From Zoogloea sp. (GTDB lineage: Bacteria; Pseudomonadota; Gammaproteobacteria; Burkholderiales; Rhodocyclaceae), in assembly GCF_028689785.1 (NCBI RefSeq), contig NZ_JAQVCN010000007.1, positions 56,623 through 120,622 of the forward strand: DNA of 64,000 nucleotides. The letters run 5' to 3'. Below, piece by piece: positions 56,701-63,110 of this stretch. Numbering within the stretch: the first letter of the stretch is position 1; each line of letters begins with the position of its first letter. Made by a program: the position numbers and the translations under genes. The notes beneath the pieces were generated by a model. The model saw nothing but the letters and a program-made list of their open reading frames with translations, had not been told where the DNA came from and made no database searches.

Positions 56701-59096
56701 TGGTTGGCGACAGCGACGCCAAGGTGTGGATCGGCACGGTGAATGGGGCCTTCGACAGCCACATCACCCTGTCTGATGCAGTGCTGGCCAGCATGGGTTT
56801 CACCGAGGTCAATTCCACCACCCTCACGTCTGCCCGCTGGGCCGACCTGAACGCCAACGGTTTCGTGGGCAATGTGCTCATCGTGGCTGCGGCTCCGGGC
56901 CAAACCAACGACTACTTCAAGATCCAGAATCTGGTCGTGAATACCCCGTCGGCCTTCTGCGCCACCGACGTCAGCATCGGTGACAAGGTTTGGGAAGACA
57001 CCAACGCCAACGGCCGTCAGGACGCGGGCGAAGCCGGCATCGCCGGGGTAACCGTCAAGCTGCTCAACAGCGCCGGCACCGTGCTCACCACCACCACCAC
57101 CGACGCCAACGGCAACTACTTGTTCAGCGGGCTGCCCGCCGGCAGCTACAAGGTGCAGGTCGTCACCCCGGCCGGCTACGTCATCACCACCAAGGATGCC
57201 ACGGTGGCAACCGATGCCACCGACAGCGACATCGACGCCAACGGTATCTCCGGTCTCTACACCCTGACCGGCGGCAGCAACGACCTCACCGTTGATGCCG
57301 GCTTCTACAAGGCCCGCGCTTCGCTGGGCGACAAGGTGTGGTGCGACGCCGACAAGGACGGTATCCAGGATGCCGGTGAAGTGGGCGCCAGCGGCGTGAC
57401 CGTGAAGCTCCTCGACGCCAGCGGTATCGTGGTGGCCACCACCACCACCGATACCAACGGCAACTACAAGTTCAGCAACCTGAACCCGGGTGATTACTCC
57501 GTGCAGGTCGTGGCCCCCACCGGCTACGTCTTCTCACCGAAGGACCAGGGCACCAACGACACCGTCGATTCCGACGTGGATACCACTACCGGCAAATCGG
57601 GTGTGGTCACCCTCGCGGCAGGCGAGAACAACGTGTCCCTCGATGCGGGTATCTACTACAAGACCACCACCGGCTCCATCGGTGACCGGGTGTGGGAGGA
57701 CATGAACTACAACGGTATCCAGGATGCGGGTGAAGCCGGCATCAAGGGCGTGACCGTCAAGCTGCTCAATTCCTCCGGTTCCGTGGTGGCCACCACCACG
57801 ACCGATGCGAGCGGCAACTACCTGTTCAGCAACCTCAACGCCGGCAACTACAAGGTGCAGGTGGTGGCCCCGACCGGCTACTACTACACCAAGCAGGATC
57901 AGGCGGGCTGGAACGGTACCGACAGCGCGGTCAATTCGTCGGGCTACACCGGCACCATCTCCCTGGCTGCAGGTGAGTCGCAGCTGAAGCTGGATGCCGG
58001 CCTGTATCGCAAGGCCAGCATTGGCGACAAGGTGTGGGAAGACAAGAACCACAACGACATCCAGGACAGCACCGAGCCTGGTATCTGCAACGTCAAGGTT
58101 CTGCTGCAGAACGCTTCCGGCACCACCATTGCCACCACCTACACGGATGTGAACGGCAACTACAAGTTCACCAACCTGGATCCGGGCACCTACCGCATCG
58201 TCTTCGACAAATCCGCCACCACCTACCTGGGTGTGGACATGTCCAAGTGGTATTGGGCTGCCAAGGATGTGGGCACCGACGACAGCAAGGACGCCGACGC
58301 CTACAGCACCTCCGATGTGGCCTACACCAACTACACCACCCTGGTGTCCGGTGAAGCCGACATGACCTGGGACGCCGGTATCACCCCGATCGTGCTTGAT
58401 CTGGACGGCAACGGCATCCAGACCATTGCCCGTGAGAACTCGGGTGGCACCTTCGACCTGCTGGGTACCGGCAAGGGCATCAACAGCGGCTGGATCTCTG
58501 CCGGCGACGCCTTCCTGGCCATCGACATCAACCACGACGGCAAGATCTCCAGTGTGGCCGAGCTGTTCGGGGGCTACAGCAAGGGTGACGGCTTCGCCAA
58601 GCTCGAAAACTACGACAGCAACGGCGATGGTTACGTGGATGCCAAGGATGCCGCATTCGGCGATCTGCGCGTGTGGCAGGATCTCAATGGCAACCACCAG
58701 ACCGATGAAGGTGAGCTGCGTAGCCTCGCCGAAGCCGGTGTGGCCAGCCTGAAGGTGGCTTTCACCGAGCTGCCCGCCATTGATGAGCAGGGCAACCTGC
58801 ACCTTGAGCGCTCCAGCGCAACCCTGGCCGACGGTAGCAGCATCGACATGACCGACGTGTATTTCAACGTCTCCGTCGCCGATGCCGAAGCCGCCGGGGT
58901 CAAGCTGCCCAGCCTGTCCGCCTTGCTGGGCGACGACACCAGTCTTGACGCCGCTCTGGGCTCCACGGTGCTCACGGTCGAAGTGACCGCCACCACCGCC
59001 ACGGTGACCAATTGCGTCAGCGACGGTGCCGTGACCGCGCTGAGCCAGCTGGCCAACCTGTACGACGAGCAGCAACTTGCCCTGATAGCCGCCTAA
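50730..59096 (+). CDS. giant type I-secreted surface protein with about 19 SdrD-B-like modules
   Basis: A 2788-residue protein with GGAGG before the ATG. It has no signal peptide, as expected for a type I cargo. Residues 1-228 contain cadherin/VCBS-like beta domains (DITIDVTPVNDAPSG). About 228-1887 hold 15 SdrD-B-like modules, each opening with a motif like GDKVWEDTNANGVQDAGEAG (an acidic, calcium-loop-like run). Residues 1888-2079 are a unique beta domain (TATFDFNGNMATDGKDGNIL). Four more modules reach about 2553. The C-terminus (2554-2788) has EF-hand-like loops (DLDGNGIQ, DINHDGKIS, YDSNGDGYVD, DLNGNHQTDEGE), a pattern common near the end of type I substrates. No RTX nonapeptides and no PEP-CTERM tail are present. 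It is divergent from the secretion operon. Confidence 0.85.
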   Translation: MATSRYSTSVSLCEDTSKNFELFDLLKQADPNYAAVDPARIKLYVYDGTKYVETTSGYFTAVDKDTFTVDASLLPNFNGELKVRVLGTDSTGNSFILDITIDVTPVNDAPSGTDDSANVASGDVYVLGLDDFGFTDAVEGDAFKSVLITTLPSAGTLLLNGVAVTAGQEVLAADVAAGSLTYLAPSDAGGAIGFTFQVRDTGGTDGCGGNDLDLTPNTFTFNVPQPAKAVIGDTVWEDANANGLQDAGEIGIGGVTVQLRDPQGNLVQTTTTDSAGKYSFTVNPGSYFVTVVAPNGYAATERDVGANDGVDSDIDGTGISHLVTVAAGDIDNTVDAGLYRTAEIGNRVWIDANGNGLQDVGEAGVPGVQVRLLDANGNAVEGPITTDANGEYLFSGLKPGVYSIAFDPATLPAGYRFTTRDAGADTDDSDANPLDGTTIQTVLESGESDKTWDAGIVAKPGSISGSVSEDQDNDNTGDAPIAGVTIQLKDSTGTVVQTTTTDANGNYTFNNVPAGNYTVVETNKPGFSDVGDVDGGDPNVISVTLPAGGNSTGNDFVDERLPGVVSGTVLEDLNNDDVGDTPIPGVTVELKDPAGNVVQTTTTDANGNYTFNNVPPGNYTVVETNKPGYTDVGDSDGGNPNTIAVTVTPGSSSTGNVFVDERPATLGDLVWEDKNANGVQDAGEAGIANVTVELKDTSGNVVSTTTTDANGNYSFSVTPGTYTVAVVKPAGYEITGQDLGGNEARDSDINAAGSSAPVTLQSGENNPNVDAGLYKLAELGDKVWYDTNKNGVQDAGEAGVQGVKVSLLDAAGNVVTTQTTDANGNYLFTSLKPGTYSVQFDKATLPTGYVFTSKDAGADGVDSDADTNTGKTIQTVLESGESDKTWDAGIVANPGSISGTVREDLDNNDTGDTPIAGVTIQLKDSTGTVVQTTTTDANGNYTFNNVPAGNYTVVETNKPGFSDVGDVDGGDPNVISVTLPAGGNSTGNDFVDERLPGVVSGTVLEDLNNDDVGDTPIPGVTVELKDPAGNVVQTTTTDANGNYTFNNVPPGNYTVVETNKPGYTDVGDSDGGNPNTIAVTVTPGSSSTGNVFVDERPATLGDLVWEDKNANGVQDAGEAGIANVTVELKDTSGNVVSTTTTDANGNYSFSVTPGTYTVAVVKPAGYEITGQDLGGNEARDSDINAAGSSAPVTLQSGENNPNVDAGLYKLAELGDKVWYDTNKNGVQDAGEAGVQGVKVSLLDAAGNVVTTQTTDANGNYLFTSLKPGTYSVQFDKATLPTGYVFTSKDAGADGVDSDADTNTGKTIQTVLESGESDKTWDAGIVANPGSISGTVREDLDNNDTGDTPIAGVAIQLKDSTGTVVQTTTTDANGNYTFNNVPAGNYTVVETNKPGYLDVNDVDGGNPNSISVTLTPGASSTGNDFVDERTATIGDKVWLDANANGVQDAGEAGIAGVTVKLLDSAGTVVGTSTTDANGNYQFTNLAPGDYAVQIAAPTGYFVSPKDQGGNDTIDSDIDPTTGKTVNTTLSAGETDLTWDAGLYQKASLGDKVWMDTNKNGVQDAGEAGVSGVTVKLLDSNGNVVSIATTDANGNYLFKDLVPGNYSVQVVAPTGTSFTGKDLGGNDTTDSDVDGTGKSGVITLVSGETNTSVDAGLTQSSASYGDKVWLDKNANGIQDAGEGGIAGVTVKLLNSTGAVVATTTTDANGNYLFDNLTPGDYSAQIVAPTGYFLSAKDQGTNDAIDSDFDPTTGKTVVTTLATGETDLSWDAGLYQKASIGDKVWADCNNNGIQDANEAGVVGVTVKLLNASGAVVATTMTDANGNYVFKDLVPGSYSVQVVAPTGYAITQKDQGTNDAVDSDADQSTGKTAVTVLESGENDMTWDAGLTAKVVTATFDFNGNMATDGKDGNILCFSNNGITVNASAFSRDKSSGAWAKAYLGAYGGGLGVTDSSEGYGYGSTHTVDNNGTRDNYVLFEFNQAVVVDKAYLGYVVGDSDAKVWIGTVNGAFDSHITLSDAVLASMGFTEVNSTTLTSARWADLNANGFVGNVLIVAAAPGQTNDYFKIQNLVVNTPSAFCATDVSIGDKVWEDTNANGRQDAGEAGIAGVTVKLLNSAGTVLTTTTTDANGNYLFSGLPAGSYKVQVVTPAGYVITTKDATVATDATDSDIDANGISGLYTLTGGSNDLTVDAGFYKARASLGDKVWCDADKDGIQDAGEVGASGVTVKLLDASGIVVATTTTDTNGNYKFSNLNPGDYSVQVVAPTGYVFSPKDQGTNDTVDSDVDTTTGKSGVVTLAAGENNVSLDAGIYYKTTTGSIGDRVWEDMNYNGIQDAGEAGIKGVTVKLLNSSGSVVATTTTDASGNYLFSNLNAGNYKVQVVAPTGYYYTKQDQAGWNGTDSAVNSSGYTGTISLAAGESQLKLDAGLYRKASIGDKVWEDKNHNDIQDSTEPGICNVKVLLQNASGTTIATTYTDVNGNYKFTNLDPGTYRIVFDKSATTYLGVDMSKWYWAAKDVGTDDSKDADAYSTSDVAYTNYTTLVSGEADMTWDAGITPIVLDLDGNGIQTIARENSGGTFDLLGTGKGINSGWISAGDAFLAIDINHDGKISSVAELFGGYSKGDGFAKLENYDSNGDGYVDAKDAAFGDLRVWQDLNGNHQTDEGELRSLAEAGVASLKVAFTELPAIDEQGNLHLERSSATLADGSSIDMTDVYFNVSVADAEAAGVKLPSLSALLGDDTSLDAALGSTVLTVEVTATTATVTNCVSDGAVTALSQLANLYDEQQLALIAA
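52165..54907 (+). repeat. 1302-bp in-frame tandem duplication inside the giant gene
   Basis: The stretch 52165-53466 is repeated almost base for base at 53467-54768, and a third partial copy runs to about 54907. The unit is exactly 434 codons and covers four SdrD-B-like modules. Differences I can see between the first two copies are very few, for example GCTGGC versus GCCGGC near 52268/53570. The third copy differs by a few bases (for example GTGGCG for GTGACG near 54782). Confidence 0.95.
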
Positions 59097-59105
59097 ACCT
59101 CAACA

Positions 59106-59131
59106 CACCCGCCGGGGGCTCCCGGTGGGTG
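59106..59131 (+). terminator. hairpin between the giant gene and the PEP-CTERM gene
   Basis: CACCCGCCGGG and CCCGGTGGGTG form an 11-bp stem with one G-U pair and loop GGCT, 9 bp after the giant stop. No T-run follows. It may be a partial terminator or protect the 3' end of the upstream message. Confidence 0.5.
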
Positions 59132-59185
59132 CGCCAGGGTGCTATCCGGACACGCAGTCACTTTTTAAACGTAGGAGAAAAATCA

Positions 59186-59857
59186 ATGAATCACAGCTTC
59201 TTCAAGAAAACCGCCATGGCCCTGGCTGCCGTCGGTCTTTTCGCCAGCGCCTCTGCCCAGGCTGACTCCCTGGTGCTTGAGCAGGATATCAACTCCCTGG
59301 CCTTCACCGTCAATGTTGGCGGCGTGCAGGACGACGTGGTCGCTGGCGTGTTCAACGTCAACAACCTCACCTCCGGCACCAGCTTCCTGGCCTTCTGCTT
59401 TGAACTGCTGCAAGGCGTTGGCGTTGGCGCCCTGACCCCTCCGGGTCTTGAGTTTTCCGCCGGAAATGCGGTGAATGCCAACACCCAGGCCCTGTTCAAC
59501 CAGAGCTACGCCACCCTCGACTTCAACGACGCCTCCGCTCTGGCCGGCTTCCAGATCGCCCTGTGGGAAACCCTGGACGACGGCAACCTGACCACTGGCA
59601 ACTACCAGAACTGGATTGGTGATACCGGCAGCTTTGAAGAAGATCTGGCCCTGCTCGTCGCCGACACCTTCCTGGGCAACATTGCCGCTGGTGCGCCCGC
59701 CACCGGCAACTACAAGCTGACCAGCTGGCTCAACGGCTCCAGCCAGGATCTGATCCAGGCCACCCCGGCAACCGGCACCGTGCCCGAGCCCGCCACCGCC
59801 CTGCTGGGCGCGCTGGGTCTGGCCGGCATCGCCGCCGTTCGTCGTCGCAAGGCCTGA
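59186..59857 (+). CDS. PEP-CTERM exported protein downstream of the giant gene
   Basis: A 223-residue exported protein with signal peptide TAMALAAVGLFASASAQA, a body starting DSLVLEQDINSLAFTVNVGG, and tail PEPATALLGALGLAGIAAV followed by RRRKA. TAGGAG lies before ATG 59186. It is 89 bp downstream of the giant gene with only a T-less hairpin between them, so some co-transcription is likely. Its body is low in charge and rich in asparagine and leucine. Function is unknown; exosortase processing is expected from the tail. Confidence 0.88.
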   Translation: MNHSFFKKTAMALAAVGLFASASAQADSLVLEQDINSLAFTVNVGGVQDDVVAGVFNVNNLTSGTSFLAFCFELLQGVGVGALTPPGLEFSAGNAVNANTQALFNQSYATLDFNDASALAGFQIALWETLDDGNLTTGNYQNWIGDTGSFEEDLALLVADTFLGNIAAGAPATGNYKLTSWLNGSSQDLIQATPATGTVPEPATALLGALGLAGIAAVRRRKA

Positions 59858-59864
59858 TCGTCAT

Positions 59865-59943
59865 CGGGCACCCTTCGGGGTGCCCGACTGGCAATGCATG
59901 CCGCGAAAAGCAGAGAAAGGGGGCTTGCCCCCTTTCTCTGTTT
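59865..59943 (+). terminator. double hairpin terminator after the PEP-CTERM gene
   Basis: The first hairpin is CGGGCACCC (59865-59873) with GGGTGCCCG (59878-59886) around a UUCG tetraloop. The second is a perfect 13-bp stem (59911-59923 with 59928-59940) around CTTG, followed by TTT. Confidence 0.8.
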
Positions 59944-60103
59944 CCGGCCCCCCAGCGGGGAGGGGCAGTGCGGTGGCGGATCAGCATATGCCTGTAAAAT
60001 ACCCAGCCAGCCCCCCTTGTTCCATGACCGCATGTCGTGGTGCAGAAGAGGCTTGTCAGTGCTCTCCCGCCCGCGTCGCCCCGCTTCACCGTCCGAGGTC
60101 TTC

Positions 60104-61798
60104 ATGCATCGAACCCGTTTCTACCCGGCCCTGATCCTGGGGTCGGGCCTTGCCCTCTTGTCTACCGTTGCCTGCGCCGACCTGATGCTCGGCAGCCCCG
60201 CCGCTACGCTGGAAGGGGCCGCCCGCGCCGACGGCGACTCTTTGGGGCGGGGCCGAGCTGCCCTGCGGGCACGGAATTTCGACCAGGCCGAGAAGGCCTT
60301 CAGTGAGGCTTACCGGCAGAACGCCTCTTCGGTGGAGGCCATGCTCGGCATGGCCGCCGTGAGCCACGCCCAGGGTAAGGCAAAGCTCGCCCGGGACTGG
60401 ATGTCCAGCGCCGTGGCGATGGCCCCGGGGCAACCGGCGGTTCTTCAGGCCCAGGCCCGGCTGCTGGTGGAGCAGGGGCTGCCGGCGGCGGCCGAGGAGA
60501 GCTACCGGGCTGCCATCGCCAGTCGTCCGGATGACGCCCAGCTCAAGCTCGACCTCGCCACCTTGTATGCCGAGTCTCTCAAAAAGCCCGGCCAGGCGGT
60601 CAGCCTGCTGCGTGAAGTGGTACGGCTCAAGCCGGAGATGGTGGAGGCCCAGCTGCAGCTTGGCATGGCTCTGTCCATGGATGGGCGCACCGAGGAAGCG
60701 GGGCGGGTGCTCGACGATGCCTTGCGTCGGGAGCCTAACAACTCCCGCGTGCTGCATGCCAGGGCGCTGGCGTACCTGAAGCAGAGACAGGCCGGCAAAG
60801 CCCTTGAGTTGCTCGACAGGGCCCTGGCCCAGCGCAAGGACTATGCCGCTGCCGTGGTTGCCCGGGGCGATGCCTTGCACGCGCTGGGCCGCAGCGAGCA
60901 GGCGCTGGACGCCTATCAGCGGGCGATTGCCCTGGCTCCCGGAAGCTCTCTTCCCCATGCTCTTATGGCCCAGACCCTGGAGCACCTGAAGCGTCCGGCG
61001 GAGGCCGAGAAGGCCTACCGGGAAGCCCTGCGGATCGATCCGGACAACATCCGGATCGCCAACAATCTGGCAGTTCTCCTTGCCAAGCAGAAGACCAGCC
61101 TGGATGAAGCCTTGGGCCTGGCCAAGCGTGCCGCCGACAAGGAGCCTGGCCGCAGTACCTTCTTTGACACGCTCGGTCTGGTCCTGCAGGCTCGGGGTGA
61201 TACGGCGGGGGCCCGCCAGGCTTTCGAGCGTGCCGTGGCGCTGGAGCCGGGCAATGCCGAGTTTCGTCAGCATCTGAGTCGTGTGGGCGTGGCGGGTGCG
61301 GTGGCGGCCACTGCGGCAGCTCCGGCTAAGCCAGCCCCCGCGCCCGTCGTGGCGTCGGCGCCGGCTGTTGCCGCAGTGGCGGCGCCGGCCGCCAAAGCGG
61401 CAGTGTCCTCAGTGCCTGTCGCCGTGGCCCCTGCGGCCAAGCCCGCCGCCAGTGCTGAGGACGCAGCTCGGCTGGTGGCCGGTCGTCTGGAGGCGTGGCG
61501 GATGGCCTGGGAGTCCAAGGATGCCGGCCGTTACCTGGCTTTCTATGCCAGCACCTTTTCCCCTTCCGACAAGCGCGCCCGGGGCGCCTGGGAGGCAGAT
61601 CGCCGCAGCAAGCTCGACAAGAAGGGCGAGATCAAGGTGCAGGTCAATGGCTTGGCGATCAAGGCCGAGGGCGACGCCGTGTCGGCGATCTTCGAGCAGC
61701 GCTACCAGTCGGGAAACTACAGCGACGTGGGGCGTAAGCGGCTGGAGTGGGTGCGTGAAGGCGGTGAATGGAAGATCCGCCGGGAGCAGCAGATCTGA
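60104..61798 (+). CDS. TPR protein with C-terminal NTF2-like domain
   Basis: A 564-residue exported protein (signal peptide YPALILGSGLALLSTVACA). About nine TPR units fill residues 45-390 (for example AALRARNFDQAEKAFSEAYR and PAEAEKAYREALRIDPDN). An alanine/proline linker (about 395-450) leads to a final domain at about 455-564. This domain starts RLEAWRMAWESKDAGRYLAF, continues with QRYQSGNYSDVGRKRLEWVR and ends WKIRRE. The same domain ends the TolC-like protein at 44694. GAGGTC lies just before ATG 60104. It probably helps assemble or hold the secreted layer in the periplasm or at the outer membrane; this is inference. Confidence 0.82.
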   Translation: MHRTRFYPALILGSGLALLSTVACADLMLGSPAATLEGAARADGDSLGRGRAALRARNFDQAEKAFSEAYRQNASSVEAMLGMAAVSHAQGKAKLARDWMSSAVAMAPGQPAVLQAQARLLVEQGLPAAAEESYRAAIASRPDDAQLKLDLATLYAESLKKPGQAVSLLREVVRLKPEMVEAQLQLGMALSMDGRTEEAGRVLDDALRREPNNSRVLHARALAYLKQRQAGKALELLDRALAQRKDYAAAVVARGDALHALGRSEQALDAYQRAIALAPGSSLPHALMAQTLEHLKRPAEAEKAYREALRIDPDNIRIANNLAVLLAKQKTSLDEALGLAKRAADKEPGRSTFFDTLGLVLQARGDTAGARQAFERAVALEPGNAEFRQHLSRVGVAGAVAATAAAPAKPAPAPVVASAPAVAAVAAPAAKAAVSSVPVAVAPAAKPAASAEDAARLVAGRLEAWRMAWESKDAGRYLAFYASTFSPSDKRARGAWEADRRSKLDKKGEIKVQVNGLAIKAEGDAVSAIFEQRYQSGNYSDVGRKRLEWVREGGEWKIRREQQI

Positions 61799-61817
61799 GT
61801 TTCGGCCACCGGGCCGC

Positions 61818-62977
61818 TCAGGCGATGTGCCAGCGGTTTCCGCCAGCACGTTTGGCGGCATACATGGCCCGGTCAGCCAGTAGTTGCAGGTGTGTCGGGT
61901 TGTAGCCGTCGTCGGGATACAGCGCCACACCGATGCTCACCCCCAAGGGCAGCCGGGGATGTCCTCGCGGGAGATGCCCCGCACGCTGTCCACGAGCCGC
62001 TCGCACAGTTGGCCCACGTCGTCTTTACCCCGGAGCATTGGGCACAGGATGGCAAATTCGTCTCCCCCCAGCCGGGCCACCACGTCTGTGGCCCGGGCCG
62101 CAGCCTCAAGGCGGGTAGCGACGGCACGCAGGATGGCATCGCCGGCAGAATGTCCGAATCGGTCATTGATGCCTTTGAATCCATCCAGATCAAGCAGCAG
62201 CATTGCGCCGGGCTGGGTGTCCACCTGGGCGCGCATCAACTGGGCACTGGCGGCTTCCTCGAAGGCCTTGCGGTTGGCGATGCCGGTCAGCGGATCGTGG
62301 CGTGCCATTGCCCGCCAGCGCTGGCTGTCTTCCTCGATCAAGCGGTAGCGGCGGGCCATCCCGATCACGATGATCAGGAAGTTCACCAGGGCCAGGGCAA
62401 AGGCGCCGCTCTGGATCAGGCGCAGGTCCCGGGTGCGCCGGATTGAGTCATGCTCCAGAACCGTGGTGAGCCGGTTCATCAAGGCCAATATCTGCGGATT
62501 GTGCTGCACCATGTAAGTGGCGGCCTGGGCCCGTTCGGCGGCGGGGCCGGTGCGGGTGGCTGTGAGGCCTTCCGACAGGGGCGTGATCAGGCGGCGGGCC
62601 TCGGCAACTATATGTGCCCCCTCTCCATCCACCGCCTTCAGGTGGGTACTGATGCCGTCGCCGCCCCGGGTTTTTCCCCCTTCGGCAAAGGCCTTGAGGG
62701 TCTCCTCGAAGAGCCCGAAGGCATCATCGGTTTCCTGACGGGCGCTGCGGGCATCCTCTCCGTCGCCAGGGCGGGTGGTGAGGAGCAGCGCCTTGGTGAT
62801 CTGTTGGGACAGCATGCGCTGGCGGCCTGCCAGGTTGATGGCAACGGCATCCTGGGCGACCTGTTCGCCGATCCACAGGTTGGTCACGAGTACGGTCAGG
62901 TCGAGTAGCAGGAACAGCACGATGGCGCTGACCAGCCGTCGGGGCGAGCCGATGAGGGCGCTGACCGGTAGGGGCAT
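61818..62977 (-). pseudogene. diguanylate cyclase (GGDEF) with a frameshift near its end
   Basis: The reading frame starts at ATG 62977. It has a membrane helix (LVSAIVLFLLLDLTVLVTNL), a PilJ/NarX-type sensor helix bundle (AVAINLAGRQRMLSQQITKA), a second helix and a GGDEF domain with the active-site motif RLGGDEFAIL. The frame then reads REDIPGCPWG and stops at 61937. The missing end (LPLGVSIGVALYPDDGYNPT and RAMYAAKRAGGNRW) continues in another frame to 61818. One base seems lost in the four-C run (minus strand) at 61955-61958. Without its last strands the cyclase is probably inactive. A sequencing error in the run is the main alternative. Confidence 0.85.
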
Positions 62978-63061
62978 GGGGAAAAGCCTCGCTGCTGTAT
63001 GCCTGGAATCAGGATAACGGCGCCGGATCAGCGTGGCTGTAGATTTTTTTTCCGGAATGGG

Positions 63062-63085
63062 AAAGGCGGCCCGGAGGCCGCCTTT
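63062..63085 (-). terminator. terminator after pgk
   Basis: A perfect 10-bp stem (63062-63071 with 63076-63085) with a 4-base loop, 25 bp past the pgk stop. The T-tract on the minus strand is short. Confidence 0.7.
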
Positions 63086-63110
63086 TGAAGGACCGAAAAT
63101 GCCGGATGGG

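Noticed and set aside
53985..56903. A 972-codon open frame antisense to the giant gene
   Set aside because: It is produced by the periodic GC-rich codons of the SdrD-B modules on the other strand. It has no ribosome site and its composition mirrors the repeats.
51400..58380. CRISPR-like or satellite array
   Set aside because: The periodicity is that of coding protein modules in one long open frame, with no short identical repeats and unique spacers.
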